A DNA stretch of 64,000 nucleotides, from assembly GCA_010279815.1 (NCBI GenBank), contig QEOQ01000444.1, positions 372,001 through 436,000 of the forward strand, given 5' to 3'. The notes under the pieces were generated by a model that was not told the origin of the DNA, did no database searches, and saw only the letters and a list, made by a program, of their open reading frames with translations. Below are positions 53,801 through 63,600 of the stretch, one piece after another. Both the position numbers and the translations under genes were made by a program. Origin of the DNA: Brachionus plicatilis (Eukaryota; Rotifera; Eurotatoria; Ploima; Brachionidae). Position 1 is the first letter of the stretch. Each line of letters begins with the position of its first letter.

Positions 53801-56480
53801 ATTAAAGTTTCAGTAATTTTAGTTAAAAAATAATAAATCGCCATATCTTATATTATTATTCCAATTCTTAAAATATTATTTTGTATCTTATTTAATTAAT
53901 TTGTATTTTTTTAAAAGTTAAATGTATAAAAAGAAACTTATCAATTTTTTTCTAATTAATATTAAAAAAGTCTAGCTAGTCCCCACCAACAAAAAACTGT
54001 CACCCACAAATCAAAAAATTTTCCCCACAAAAAATAAATTTTTCAAATTAAAAAACTTCTAAGCCCAATTTTTTTTATATCAATCAAAAACTGCTACTAA
54101 ATATTTTAGATAACAAAATGCCTATGATTTTACGCAATAAAAAAAAATTTCCGAATTTTTTGAGATTAAAAAATCCAAAAAAAGAAAACGAAAAAGAAAA
54201 ACACAAAAAAGAAAATGACAATTCATTGAATGATGCAGGACCAATATTATATGAGAATCCGACGAATTTGTTAACAACCCTGTAATAGGTCGTCCAAAAT
54301 TAGCTGCAAATTAGTTTTCCTTAAAATGTATTTTAATTTAATTACTTTATTAATTTAATATTTAATTTTTTTTATAAAAATAATATAACAAATTTATTAA
54401 ATTATAACACATTTTAGCAATAAAATTAAATCATGTTTGATTTAATTTTATTGATTTGTGTTAACAAGTTATTTTGTTAAATATGTAAAAGAATTTTTTT
54501 TTGAATTCGGCACAAAAAATTGTGTTTTGTAGTGATTTATGTTAAAAAGTTTTTGGTTTGTGGGAAACCATTTATCTCATATCAAAAATACGAGCAAGAG
54601 AATAAGACATGTATTATCCTGTAGAGCTGGAGACTAGGTTATCACTATGATAGCTAAAACGAGTGTAAATAACTAAATATTTTAATTTCTTGTGTGCCTT
54701 GAAAAAATCATCAATTTATGTAGAGAAATTATTCTAGGAAAATTACATTTAACAGAAGATCACGAAAATTTACGCCTAAATCTCAACTCCTGTCAAAGCA
54801 TTTTTTACCAGAGTTGTTTTAAAGTCACAAGTCTCAAGTCAAGTCCAAGTCCGGACTTTTTTTTTTTTTTTCATTTACACCGTCCGAATCAAAGACTTTA
54901 ATTTTTTTTTTTAAAAAGTGAATTAATCAATTAATTGATTTAGTTACAAAATAAATCAATGAATTTTTTTTTAATTCAATTAGTTCAATTTTTTCATACA
55001 AATCTAATTTTTTGTATTTGTGATCAAAGTTGTTTAAAAGTCCCAAAAAAAATTCCAAGTCATAGGCATTGTGAATTTTGATACAAAAAACAAAAACAAA
55101 ATATTAAAAATGCCAGAGCTTAAGTTGTGAAGGACCAAAACATGTTCTACAAATTTTAGCAACTGATACATCTTTTGTACCACCAATATACTAATTCTGC
55201 AAAATTCTGCAAAATTGAGATTAATTGAAATTGAAATTCAAAATTGAAATATAGATTTGCCATAAATCAGAATTTTGTTGCAATTTTAGCAGAGTTGTTT
55301 AAAAGTCACAAGTCTCAAGTCAAGTCCAAGTCCAGACTTTTTTTTTTCAAAAGTCCGACCAAAGACTTAAATTTTTTTTTGTTCCAAAAAAAAGTCCAAG
55401 TCCAGGCTTTAAAATTTTGAATACTGAAGAAGAATTGTGAATACTTTTATGCTAAAATTGCAAGAAAATTCTGAATTATGGCAAATCTATTTGCATTTGA
55501 TAACCCGAGAGCAAATAAATTTTTTGATATGAACCCTGATCTAGCAAATTTAAAAAAAAAATTTTAATTCGGACTTTGACTTTTTTTTTAATGAATTTGG
55601 GACTTAAAACAATTCTGATTTTTAATATCTTTTTTTAAAGATTTTCAATTATTTAATCTACCTCCTAAAAAACAAAATTTTTAAATACTTACCAGCGAAA
55701 CTATGGTTATGAAAACCCAAGCATATATGAAAAAATAATCACCGCCAATTTTAATTATGTACAGGAGCAAAGCTAAAATTGGCAAAGACAAAGCCATTGA
55801 AACCAGCAGCTTTTTAAGATTATCCTTCATAAAAAATACAAATGTCTTAAATAAAAAGATTTAAATTAAAAAAAAAATTCTTTTTTCTATCCTACTTGTT
55901 TATTGAAACCATGTTTTTCTTCCAAAACAAAATTGTAGTAAATCGACCAGGGAAGCCCGGTTATTTGACCATACAGAATAAAGTAAATTATGAAAAGACA
56001 TGATATTGATATCTTTGGGAAAATAAAAGTTTTTGAAAAAATTTTTTTTTGATTTTTATTTACCTCTGAGTTTAGCCATTCGGAAGAGAAGTATGACAAT
56101 TGTTTGGAGCAAAGATTCCATATGTATGGCAGTGCTCCGATGTAGAGCAAAGCATAGGATTCCAGTTGACTGTAAAATCCATGAACAAAGTTGTACAAGG
56201 CTTTGTCAATCGCGTACAGCCGAGACTTGTCAAAAGTTTCCTTGTCGGTCACCGACACCAGCTCTTTAGGGATTTTAGAATTATTTTTTTGCACCAGATA
56301 CTTTGAAAAATGTCATTTTTTTTAATTAAAAAATAAAAAAAAAGTTACTTGTCTAAATGAAAGATAAGTCTCCCATAAATACATCAGAGTCATAAAAATA
56401 ATGATAGCATTGAAAAGGGTTGCTTTGTCGATTGCGTCGACAAAGTCAAAGCTCGATTTTATATTTTCGATTAGTGACAT
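50815..56480 (-). CDS. ZMPSTE24: CAAX prenyl protease 1 / ZMPSTE24 (STE24), five exons
   Basis: Exons (minus) 56480-56349, 56300-56064, 56012-55896, 55845-55693 and 51588-50815 total 1413 nt in one frame, 470 residues, the family's usual size. All introns GT-AG. Marks: [20 protein letters not shown] (exon 3), [20 protein letters not shown] (exon 5 start), NAYMYGF (269-275), zinc motif HELGH (326-330), and the third ligand region [12 protein letters not shown] (405-416). Multi-pass ER/inner nuclear membrane zinc metalloprotease that clips CAAX proteins and, in vertebrates, prelamin A. A Glu/Lys-rich insert (about 294-312) before HELGH is longer and more charged than usual. The last intron (51589-55692, 4.1 kb) is packed with mobile elements while the other three are under 50 to 60 bases. 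Confidence 0.95.
51728..52294. mobile_element. piggyBac element, internally deleted, in ZMPSTE24 intron 4
   Basis: TTAA at 51724-51727 and 52295-52298. Left end CACTAGAAGCACCAAGGTG, right end GTTGGGTGCTTCTAGTG. A second left-end copy (CTAGAAGCACCAAAAAGGG) lies inside at about 51908. The interior keeps only the C-terminal cysteine domain of the transposase. Confidence 0.82.
51950..52145 (+). pseudogene. piggyBac transposase C-terminal cysteine-rich domain
   Basis: [19 protein letters not shown] then [36 protein letters not shown] and a stop. Paired C-x2-C motifs following a basic stretch match the piggyBac C-terminal domain that binds the element ends. The catalytic part is deleted. Confidence 0.6.
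52490..53165. mobile_element. MITE with ~95-bp inverted arms in ZMPSTE24 intron 4
   Basis: Left arm (about 52498-52645) TTTTTTTAACTGAAAAA, GCGGTTGACCGATCTCC, AGGGTTACTTTGGGCTGTC and AGGAAGGCATGAA-complement. Right arm (about 53033-53160) is its inverse. The centre includes a pair of AACTTTTGAACG/TTCAAAAGTTATGG words. Target duplication not resolved. Confidence 0.7.
53257..53445 (-). pseudogene. Short frame ending in an AT-hook
   Basis: Minus strand: [20 protein letters not shown], then [18 protein letters not shown] and the end [10 protein letters not shown] followed by TAA. 'R-G-R-P' just before the stop parallels the MULE tails elsewhere in the window. Nothing else identifies it. Confidence 0.35.
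53446..54117. other. Intronic AT-rich DNA
   Basis: No features except a CCCCACC/CACCCACAAA patch at 53980-54030 just before the next short ORF. Confidence 0.35.
54118..54285 (+). CDS. Small basic ORF followed by an out-of-frame AT-hook-like end
   Basis: 55 residues from ATG 54118: [19 protein letters not shown], a Lys/Glu run, then [16 protein letters not shown]. In another frame, [13 protein letters not shown] and a stop (to about 54315) follows directly, so one frameshift separates a basic start from a GRPK tail, the same design as the mini-MULE ORFs. No terminal repeats found. Confidence 0.3.
   Translation: MPMILRNKKKFPNFLRLKNPKKENEKEKHKKENDNSLNDAGPILYENPTNLLTTL
54286..54808. other. Intronic AT-rich DNA
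   Basis: Nothing recognised. Confidence 0.35.
54809..55200. mobile_element. Nested MITE pieces (AAGTC family and fold-back arm)
   Basis: CAGAGTTGTTTTAAAGTCAC at 54809 is a left end of the AAGTC family. A second left end CAAAGTTGTTTAAAAGTCCC lies near 55025. Into this, at 55065, enters a single arm of the fold-back family of 27160-27500 (GGCATTGTGAATTTTGATAC, AAAACATGTTCTACAAATTT). Confidence 0.6.
55290..55617. mobile_element. AAGTC-family MITE, near-complete
   Basis: Left end CAGAGTTGTTTAAAAGTCAC, right end GGACTTAAAACAATTCTG, with AAGTCCAAGTCC words and an inner stretch GAATTATGGCAAATC shared with 35480-35616. The flanks (AATTTTAG, ATTTTTAA) are similar but not an exact duplication. Confidence 0.65.
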
Positions 56481-57670
56481 GGTTTCCAAATGAAAAAATA
56501 ACATATTTTTTATTTGATTTTAAAAAATTAAAAAAAAAACGGGATATAGTGCCCGTATTAATGTCTGGATGAGTTGCGGATCTATAGTTAAAAAAAGAAA
56601 GCATGAATTTTGAAATTTAATTTAAAGAAACTTTAATTATTCACTCTAGCAGAAATGAATATTTTAATTAATGAGAAAATAGATTGCTAAAATTTTTTTT
56701 TAGTATTTTAATGGATAGTTATGCAATAAAATTAAACGAAAAAGTTTTATGGACTAAATTTGGAGCAGTCGAGTTGTTGTCGTCTGTCCCAATGTCGTTC
56801 TGATATCTTAAAAGCTCTAATTTAATTTTTTTTTGTTTGATTGAAATTTTTCTTAGACAATAAACAAATTTTTAAGACTTTTATTTTGTTAGTCACAGTT
56901 TAATTAATTTATTAATTGAATTTTTGCATTTTTTTGTTAATTAATGTTCTTTTGAAATAAAGTTTTAAGAAGAAATATATTTTTTTTTATTTGTCGACTT
57001 TTTTTAATTAAGCTTAATTAAAGACGAATCATTTTTGGCAAAAATAAAATTTTTTACATTTTTTTTACACTATCATCTATTCTTTTTGCCTTGTAATTAA
57101 TTATATTTCTTTTTCAAAAAACAATAACTTTAGACTCAGTTTTAATAAATTATTTGTTCCATCCTTTGGGAAAAATCTTAATTTTTATAAGAATAATTTT
57201 ATAATAAATTAGAATACATTTTTTATTTAATTTTTTCTAGAAATTAAAATGCAAAAATAAAAATTGTAAAAAATTTGTAAACACCTCAAATCTGTCAGAT
57301 AGATGATAATCAAACTAGTGTAATAACTACCTAACTATTTCTTCTTTTTTCCTGAAAAGTTCAGTACCCAAACAATCAATGATTGCTAATTTCAATTTAT
57401 TTTATAATTTTTTCCTTATTTTTTTAATTGATATAACTTTAAATTTTATTTTATTTTTAAATTTTTTGTAGGGTTTAATATTCGGAGCGTACCATTCATT
57501 AGTCATGATCATGGCCAAATGAATTTTATGCTGTCTTAGGCAGTTTCTGTAGCACTTAAAAGCCCAGGAGATTTTTTCGACCCTTTCTGATACTTCTTTT
57601 GCTCAATACATATCACAAATCAATATGAAATTTTTTTTCTATCAAATCTAAAATTTTATAAATATTTTAG
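56481..57670. other. 5' flank of ZMPSTE24 and AT-rich spacer
   Basis: No conserved promoter motif identified. A less AT-rich patch at 57470-57600 does not stay open in any frame. Confidence 0.4.
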
Positions 57671-57822
57671 CTTGTCGACCAAATGCTGAATGTGATTCAG
57701 ATGAAGAAACTTATATAGACAGAACTTCGAAATTTGGAACGATTTGGGTCAGATTGAAAGATAGTTTAAAAGAAGAAATACAAACTTTTATCGTTTTTTT
57801 GGAAAAAGATTTGCAAATTTAA
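57671..57822 (+). CDS. Hypothetical terminal exon
   Basis: After TATTTTAG the frame reads CRPNAECDSDEETYIDRTSK, FGTIWVRLKDSLKEEIQTF, IVFLEKDLQI and TAA. Acidic first, then amphipathic. It has coding character but no family match. It might be the last exon of an element-encoded protein. Confidence 0.3.
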
Positions 57823-57929
57823 GTTTGAAATCAAGATCATTAATCAAAATATAAAATTTAAAACTTTTTTTTTAAAAACAGGAAAAATTTTTTTTTACCT
57901 TAATAATTTTTACCTAATTACTGCTTATA

Positions 57930-58150
57930 TTTTTTGGAGGTGACAAAAATAACTAAAAGTGGTGACTAATTTAATCTATTTTAGCTGACTATAAAAAACT
58001 AATTATTCTGACAAAAAAATCTAAACGATTGACAAATTTATATATTGAGATGATTATTTAAAAATTTTTTACTGACAAAATAAAATAATTTTAGATGACA
58101 AAATGAATTAATTGATTAACAAAAAAACAAATTTAGAAAATAATTAAAAA
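57930..58150. repeat. TGACAAA/TTTGTCA subterminal array next to a MULE tail
   Basis: TGACAAA words (GGTGACAAAAAT, CTGACAAAAAA, TTGACAAATT, CTGACAAAATA, ATGACAAAATG) recur at 20-60 base spacing. They lie just 3' (minus strand) of the MULE fragment ending at 58197. The same word, complementary, follows the MULE ending at 62971. Confidence 0.65.
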
Positions 58151-58196
58151 AAAAAAACGGTCAATTTTTTCTCGGTTTTTTCGCCTGAGTTGTTCA

Positions 58197-58600
58197 TTAT
58201 TTTGGCCTTCCTCGTTTTCTTGGTAAATCCACTGTAGCTTCGACTGTAGCATCAGCAACATATGCTTTCTCAACGACTATTATTTCGCTGGGAGGCTGTT
58301 GTTTGACAACTGCTTGCTCGAGATCGGATTCATTTTCTGAACTGTTCAAATCACAATCATTTTGATAAAACAAAGCTACTTTTTGTTTTTTAGGTCGTTC
58401 TCTTTTGCGTTTCTGGCCAATTTAAATAGTTTTTGCTTCTTCTGAGAAAATGCAAAGCTTGTAAAGGTATGCAAGGCCAAGAACATGAATGCAGATGTTT
58501 TTTTTTACCAAATTCTCTAATTGCAATTACTTTGTTTCCAATCATCGGAGCATAGATTGTAATGTTGGGAATCGACAAGGACTCGACTTCAAAAAAATAT
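58197..58600 (-). pseudogene. MULE transposase C-terminal tail with two AT-hooks
   Basis: Reads GQKRKRERPKKQKVALFYQN, then a polar stretch, then VDLPRKRGRPK and a stop at 58197. The first block corresponds to GQKRKRGRPKATTPALAFQN of the MULE at 62030-62971, so these are diverged copies of one family. Upstream frames (about 58578-58460, ITIYAPMIGNKVIAI) are broken. Confidence 0.6.
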
Positions 58601-58739
58601 TTACTTTTAAATTTAATTTTCTTTACCTAAAATATTTTTTTTTAATTATTTATAAAAAAAATAATTTTTTAAATTCAAAAGAGTTTTATTGAGAAAGATT
58701 TTATTTTAATTCAAAATAAAATTATAAAGTTTAAAATTT

Positions 58740-60615
58740 ATGGATCTTCCAAGTCCCATTCTTGAATCACATGACTATTATTTTCGCACAGAAACATTAG
58801 AGCTGCAACATTGATATTTGCATTTTGAAAAAAGTCATTCTGAAGGTGTTGTTGAAGCTGGAATTGCCAAAAATGACAAATTAATGACAAATTCGAAAGA
58901 TTTGGAAAATCTTAAAAGTGATTTTTCCAGTACAAAAGAGGGTCCTTTTCTGTATTTTAACCCAGTTCATAGTCTTGATCTAATCTTTTAAAGTCTGTAA
59001 ATTCTCGGCTTCATTTCTTGGCTGCGTAAGATAGTTATTATCATCGAAATTATCATCTAATGTTGAAGTATTTTCGGGATTAATAATATTAAAGCTACTT
59101 GACCCGACTAAACAATTAATTGCATCTTTGACTATTCGAATGTAATTTTGTCATTCAATCTGAGCCTCGACGGTTGCAATTTTTTCGATTCGGTGTCAGA
59201 AAATTTGCAAAAATTATTTTTTTATTCTCCGATAATTTGCATTCTCGAACATAAATATTCACAGAATCGAGCATTGTCGATTTCAAAAATTTTCCAATAG
59301 CATTAGTATCACTATTGCTACGAGCATATTTTTTGCGTAGAGAAAAAATCAAATAAAATATGACGTTACAACTTGGATATTTTTCACAACTTATTATTTT
59401 CGTTGGATTGTGGAAAGGTTCAAAAAAGTCAGCTATTAATTTAAGGATATTTTTTTCGACCAATTTCAAAACTAAATGACAATGTTTCCTTGTAGCATAA
59501 AGCACTTCGTTCGCATTGTCAACTTGCTCTAAAATTCTTTCTATCATCAAATATTCAGAATCCCATCTTTATTGAAAAATTATAATTAATTTTAAAAAAT
59601 AAAAAATTTGAGATTAAAATTATTATTTGCTTTGCTGATATACTATTAATCAACATTTTGTTTGGTAAATTTTTCGATATCTGAATTTGGTATAAATTTT
59701 CTTTTTAATTCAGGAGAATAATTAAATAACCCAACAATTTTTTTGAACTTTTTTATCATTTTCAGAATTTGAACTGATAGTTTTTTCAAATCGGTTTCAC
59801 TTTCGTCAATTTCACAATCATCTGTATCCAAAGCATTATTTTCGTTTCCTGCTAATTTTTGAAACCTTTTGAAGACTCTTTCGATTATCAAATTCAGAAG
59901 ATGTGCGTTACAAGGAATCCGCTCTCTTTTTAAAACGTTAACAATCGCATTTTTCATTGTACTTACATTGTCTGTTACCACATGTTTAATTTTTCAACAA
60001 TATTGTATTCAGACATTATATGTTGTAAAAATTAAGCAATATTTTTTTATTTTTTTCCTTCAGTTAATTGACGAGACTTTAGACTTAAGTTCTTTTTTCG
60101 AATTTTCGATCAAGAAAATGAGCCGTTACACCAATTGAGTCATAGTTCTGAATCGATTTCCAATAGTCAGTGGTCAAAACAATACTTGAAGAAGTCTTTT
60201 GAAGAAATTCCTCCAGTTTCTTCTTTTCTTTTTGATTACACATTCTTAAAAGTTTGACTTTTGTTTTCCTTCATGGAATTTTGAACTCTCGACACAGTGC
60301 AGCAAGAATTTTTTTTAGGTATTCATTCTCAACAATTCTTATTGCAGAACCACTCGTAATAATAAACATTAGGAATAAAAATACAATTTGTGATCCACTC
60401 GATTTCGTTTGTTCCTCTTGAGTCTGAATTTTGTGTGTCGATATCAAGTGATTGTTTATGTTATACGTTGACGTCAAGTAAACATATTTTTTTCCACAAC
60501 CATCAACTTGACAAACTGTGTAATTACCAACCTGTGTAATTTTCAACCATTTCTTCATCACCCGATTGATAATTCAATTCTTCAGATTTTTCTTCATCAG
60601 ATGAGTCCTCCAAGC
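58740..60615 (-). pseudogene. Second hAT transposase, decayed
   Basis: Minus strand, N to C: acidic leader EKSEELNYQSGDEEMVEN; BED finger with VCQVDGCGKKYVYLTST...LISTHK (60520-60430); catalytic start IVLTTDYWKSIQNYDS and IGVTAHFLDRKF (60170-60100); MVTDNVSTMKNAIVNVLKRE with IPCNAHLLNLIIERVFKRF (59980-59870); a middle part to 59155; and the C-terminal IPASTTPSE, stop, LFSKCKY and NNSHVIQEWDLEDP (58960-58740). Frameshifts and stops throughout. It differs from the hAT at 18107-21800. No inverted ends assigned. Confidence 0.75.
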
Positions 60616-60638
60616 ATTGAACTTTTTTCTTGGATGTG

Positions 60639-60853
60639 TAAGAATTGTTTTGGTTCGATCTTACTGTTAAGACCCGTGTCTTGGCATCACCCTTTTCTTC
60701 TCTCTTGTCCTCTTATAAATGTTAAGTTTAACTTCAGCTCAACCACTAACACACTAACCAAAATCCACAATAAAAACCTTTTCTTTTTCCTCATTAAGGG
60801 GGGGGGGGTTCTAATAAACAGTTAACTAAACTACTAGTTTTATTTATTCCCAC
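60639..60853 (+). repeat. Candidate LTR of a Ty3/gypsy element
   Basis: A less AT-rich block from TGTAAGAATTG to TATTCCCACA, with CTTATAAATG (about 60713) and AATAAAAACC (about 60770) in promoter and polyadenylation order, followed by AAAAGTTTGGTGACCAAAAG, which resembles a primer-binding site. Boundaries are a guess. The second LTR was not found. Confidence 0.4.
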
Positions 60854-60961
60854 AATTAAGAAAAGTTTGGTGACCAAAAGTCGGGATTTTACTATAAACA
60901 TTAGTAAAATCAAGTGAATAGAAGAAGAGTGAATAGACCCTGACCCTAAACCTGAATAGAA

Positions 60962-62029
60962 TTGCCGTGCAAAAACAACAAGTTTGTAAAGATGATTAAA
61001 ACAATAATCAACCACGCTTTAAGTAGTTATTTCTTGAACGTGTTTAGTAGTTTCCTAGGGCCAAAAGAAACGGAAGACGGTCACATAATCAACCCAGTGA
61101 AAAGTGATCAAAGGCAAAAAGATTCGCAGAAACCAAACATGGATTCATTAAAAAGTAATTCGACGGCAATGGAGTTTACGACATCAAAGTTGATATCGAT
61201 ACTTTTGAAAAAGTTATTCGAACAACTAAAGTTCAAATTAAGTATTCCCAAGTGGACGGCGGTTATAGGCATAATGGTGATGTCAGCGGTTTTGTGGACA
61301 TTTGTAAAATGGTCGAAAAAGAGTTAACACAATTTCTGGTTCACGTTGATCTACTCTCCGATTCAATGGCTTACAAGAACAAAACCACATTATCCCTTAC
61401 CAGTAATTAACATTCCATCATACACACCAACAAGATTTACTGAGGAGAAAAATTTTAATCAGTGGATTAAACATTTTGGAGGATACGCAATCAGACTCAA
61501 CGATAAAACTGGAGCCCTCCTCACTCTGATCGAAGGCGAGTGTCTTGCGAAGTTAGAGCAATGTATCCTGAACCACAATCCACACGCATCATACGATGAG
61601 ATCAAAGACACCTTACCTTAATTGTACGGTAAGGACAATCAGTATCAAGATCCATTAATTGAGTTTGCTGCTCGCAAACAACTACCAAACGAAAACATAT
61701 ACAGTTATTTCAGCGAACTAGAGTTTTTAGCTGAAGCGGCCCATCCAGAACAACCATACACAGCTTTAGAACCAATAGTTGTTGACAGATTTATCAGAGG
61801 AATACACGACATCAAAATCAAACAGGAATTGTGTAAACCATCTACTTGTCACACGCTGAAAGACGCTCTTCAAAAGACCTACGAGTTAGAAGAAGGATTA
61901 CAAGATACATCTTCTAAAAGTTTCTTCTTACTCGTTAGCCTTTTGAAGAGCGTCTTTCAGCGTGTGACAAGTAGGTGGTTTACACAATTCCTGTTTGATT
62001 TTGATGTCGTGTATTCCTCTGATAAATAG
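60962..62029 (+). pseudogene. Ty3/gypsy-type gag fragment
   Basis: A first frame (to 61327) has a transmembrane-like WTAVIGIMVMSAVLWTFV. The next gives PTRFTEEKNFNQWIKHFGGY, LTLIEGECLAKLEQCIL and a stop, then YGKDNQYQDPLIEFAARKQL, QPYTALEPIVVDRFIRGIHD and LKDALQKTYELEE. The 'F-x-x-x-x-x-x-x-x-W-x-x-x-F', 'L-x-G-x-A/C' and 'Y-G' spacing is that of a retrotransposon gag capsid domain. No nucleocapsid or pol follows: an inverted copy of its own 3' part, then a MULE, replaces them. Confidence 0.65.
61789..62027. repeat. Fold-back of gag sequence (~103-bp arms)
   Basis: 61789-61891 (ATTTATCAGAGGAATACACG ... CTCTTCAAAAG) returns inverted at about 61925-62027 with very few mismatches and a loop of about 33 bases. 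The last reading frame of the gag relic simply runs through the inverted copy. The MULE relic begins right at the end of the right arm. Confidence 0.85.
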
Positions 62030-62971
62030 GACTTTGCCTTTGTATTCAATTCATTAAAAGACGTAGCATCTAAGGTTCTTGATGGATTCATCTACTGTCC
62101 TAAAATTGTTGTTGCAGACGGAGCCGAAGCTATCACAAATGATTTTTCTTCTGCGTTTTCATCTTTCTTCGAACACCGAGTAATGTGCTTCATCCATTTC
62201 ATTCGAAAAATCGATTCAAAGTTGACTCAGTTTTTTTCTTCTACACTCAAAGATCTTAAAGCTCAGATTAGGCAAGACATTCTTCAGCTATAACTTTGCG
62301 AATCCGAGGATATCTTCGATGCTGCTTTAAAATTCTTCTTTCTTGAACTTGAGTGCTTGAACAATTTCCTTGACTACTCTTCTTCGTAATGGACTACATC
62401 GTTAAAAGGTTGGTTTGAAGGATATGCTTTAGGTCTTCCGTCAACAAATAATGCCATTGAGGCTTGGAATCGTGTGATTAAAGTCGAAGCTACAATGCGT
62501 GAGCGTCATAATCTTGAAGTTTTCCTTTCAATTGTAGAAAAAGACATGGTCAGTAGATGGTCTTGTGACAGGAATCCTTCAGATCCTAATTGCTTTGTAC
62601 TTGCTAAGGAAGTTGAAGTTGATCTTTAAACTTATACCGCTGCTTTTCAGTGGTCATCTAATGCTAAGACTGAGAACATCATTAAGTTGAAACATGGCCG
62701 AACTTTCCATTTTACTTCGTTATTGTTAAATCAACCGATAAATAAAAGCCAAGCTAAGCTCACCTTCTTGCCAAAATTAATCGTTCCTGGAAATCATTTG
62801 ATGACCATACCAATTGGCCAAAAACGTAAAAGAGGAAGGCCGAAAGCAACCACGCCAGCTCTAGCCTTTCAAAATGATTTTCCGGACCAACAAGAAGAGC
62901 ATTTAGTTTCAAATGCTGCTGCTGCCACTTCGACTAAACGCTGCCGAGGTCGATCAAAAAAACAAATTTAA
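62030..62971 (+). pseudogene. MULE transposase, C-terminal two-thirds
   Basis: Reads VLDGFIYCPKIVVADGAEAI (second catalytic Asp in the V-V-A-D-G box), FFEHRVMCFIHFIRK (C-x2-H), a stop, GYALGLPSTNNAIEAWNRVI, RHNLEVFLSIVEKDMVSRWS, another stop, and the end IGQKRKRGRPKATTPALAFQ and STKRCRGRSKKQI with two AT-hook-like blocks. That is the MULE core after its first acid, with tail. Three stops make it inactive. It lacks the N-terminus, cut off at the gag fold-back. Confidence 0.8.
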
Positions 62972-62989
62972 TTGCATTGAGTTTTCTTT

Positions 62990-63250
62990 TTTTATTTTTC
63001 ATTTGAGTTTTTTTTTTTTGTTTTCGTAATAAATAAATTTGTCATTGGTTTCAATAATTTTGCACCTCTTTTTTTTTTAAATATTTGTCATTATTTTATT
63101 GCTACTTTTTGTCAAAAAAAAAAAATGTTTGTTATTATTATAAAAAAAATTGTCAGTAGCATCTTTAATTTTGTTATCCTTTTTATTTTTATTATGTCAG
63201 TTAATAAAAGAAAAAACTGTCATATACTTTCTATAAATTTGTCATATGAA
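62990..63250. repeat. TTTGTCA subterminal array after the MULE
   Basis: AATTTGTCATTGG, ATTTGTCATTATT, TTTTGTCAAAAA, AATTGTCAGTAGC, TATGTCAGTT, ACTGTCATA and AATTTGTCATATG at fairly even spacing. Same word as at 57930-58150. Confidence 0.65.
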
Positions 63251-63431
63251 TAAAATATAAGCGGATCACTTTGTTCAAAATTTAATTTCCTACTTTTTGA
63301 TACCAAATTCATGGGTCTAAGGTTTTATCAGTTTTTCTGGGGTAAAAAAGCGTTCTGAAAAACATGGTGTAGTTTGTTTTTCTGAAAAATCACTTTTGAC
63401 CGATTCGAATCTATGCTTTATTGGCCTTTAG

Positions 63432-63600
63432 TAGGGCTGGTAGAACGACTCCAGAAAACCGACTCTAAACCGGTTTTATACAAAACCGACTCTAGATTAG
63501 AGCCGAATTTTAAAACCGGCTCTGTTCTCAAACCGGTTTTTTAAATCGGTTCTGGATTCAAGCCAGTTTTAAAACCGGTTATAACCGACTTGAAATTTTT
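63432..63600. mobile_element. Left end of a hAT-like element with AACCGG/CCGGTTTT repeats
   Basis: TAGGGCTGGTAGAACGACTCC-type start (first 20: TAGGGCTGGTAGAACGACTC), then AAACCGGTTTTA, AAAACCGACTCTAGA, AAAACCGGCTCTG, CAAACCGGTTTTTTAAAT and AAAACCGGTTATAACCG. TAGGGCTGG is a frequent hAT terminus. The matching right end would be beyond the window. Confidence 0.5.

Noticed and set aside
61000..62029. Treating the gag region as an intact retrovirus-like gene
   Set aside because: An in-frame stop, a fold-back and loss of pol show it is a truncated retrotransposon relic.
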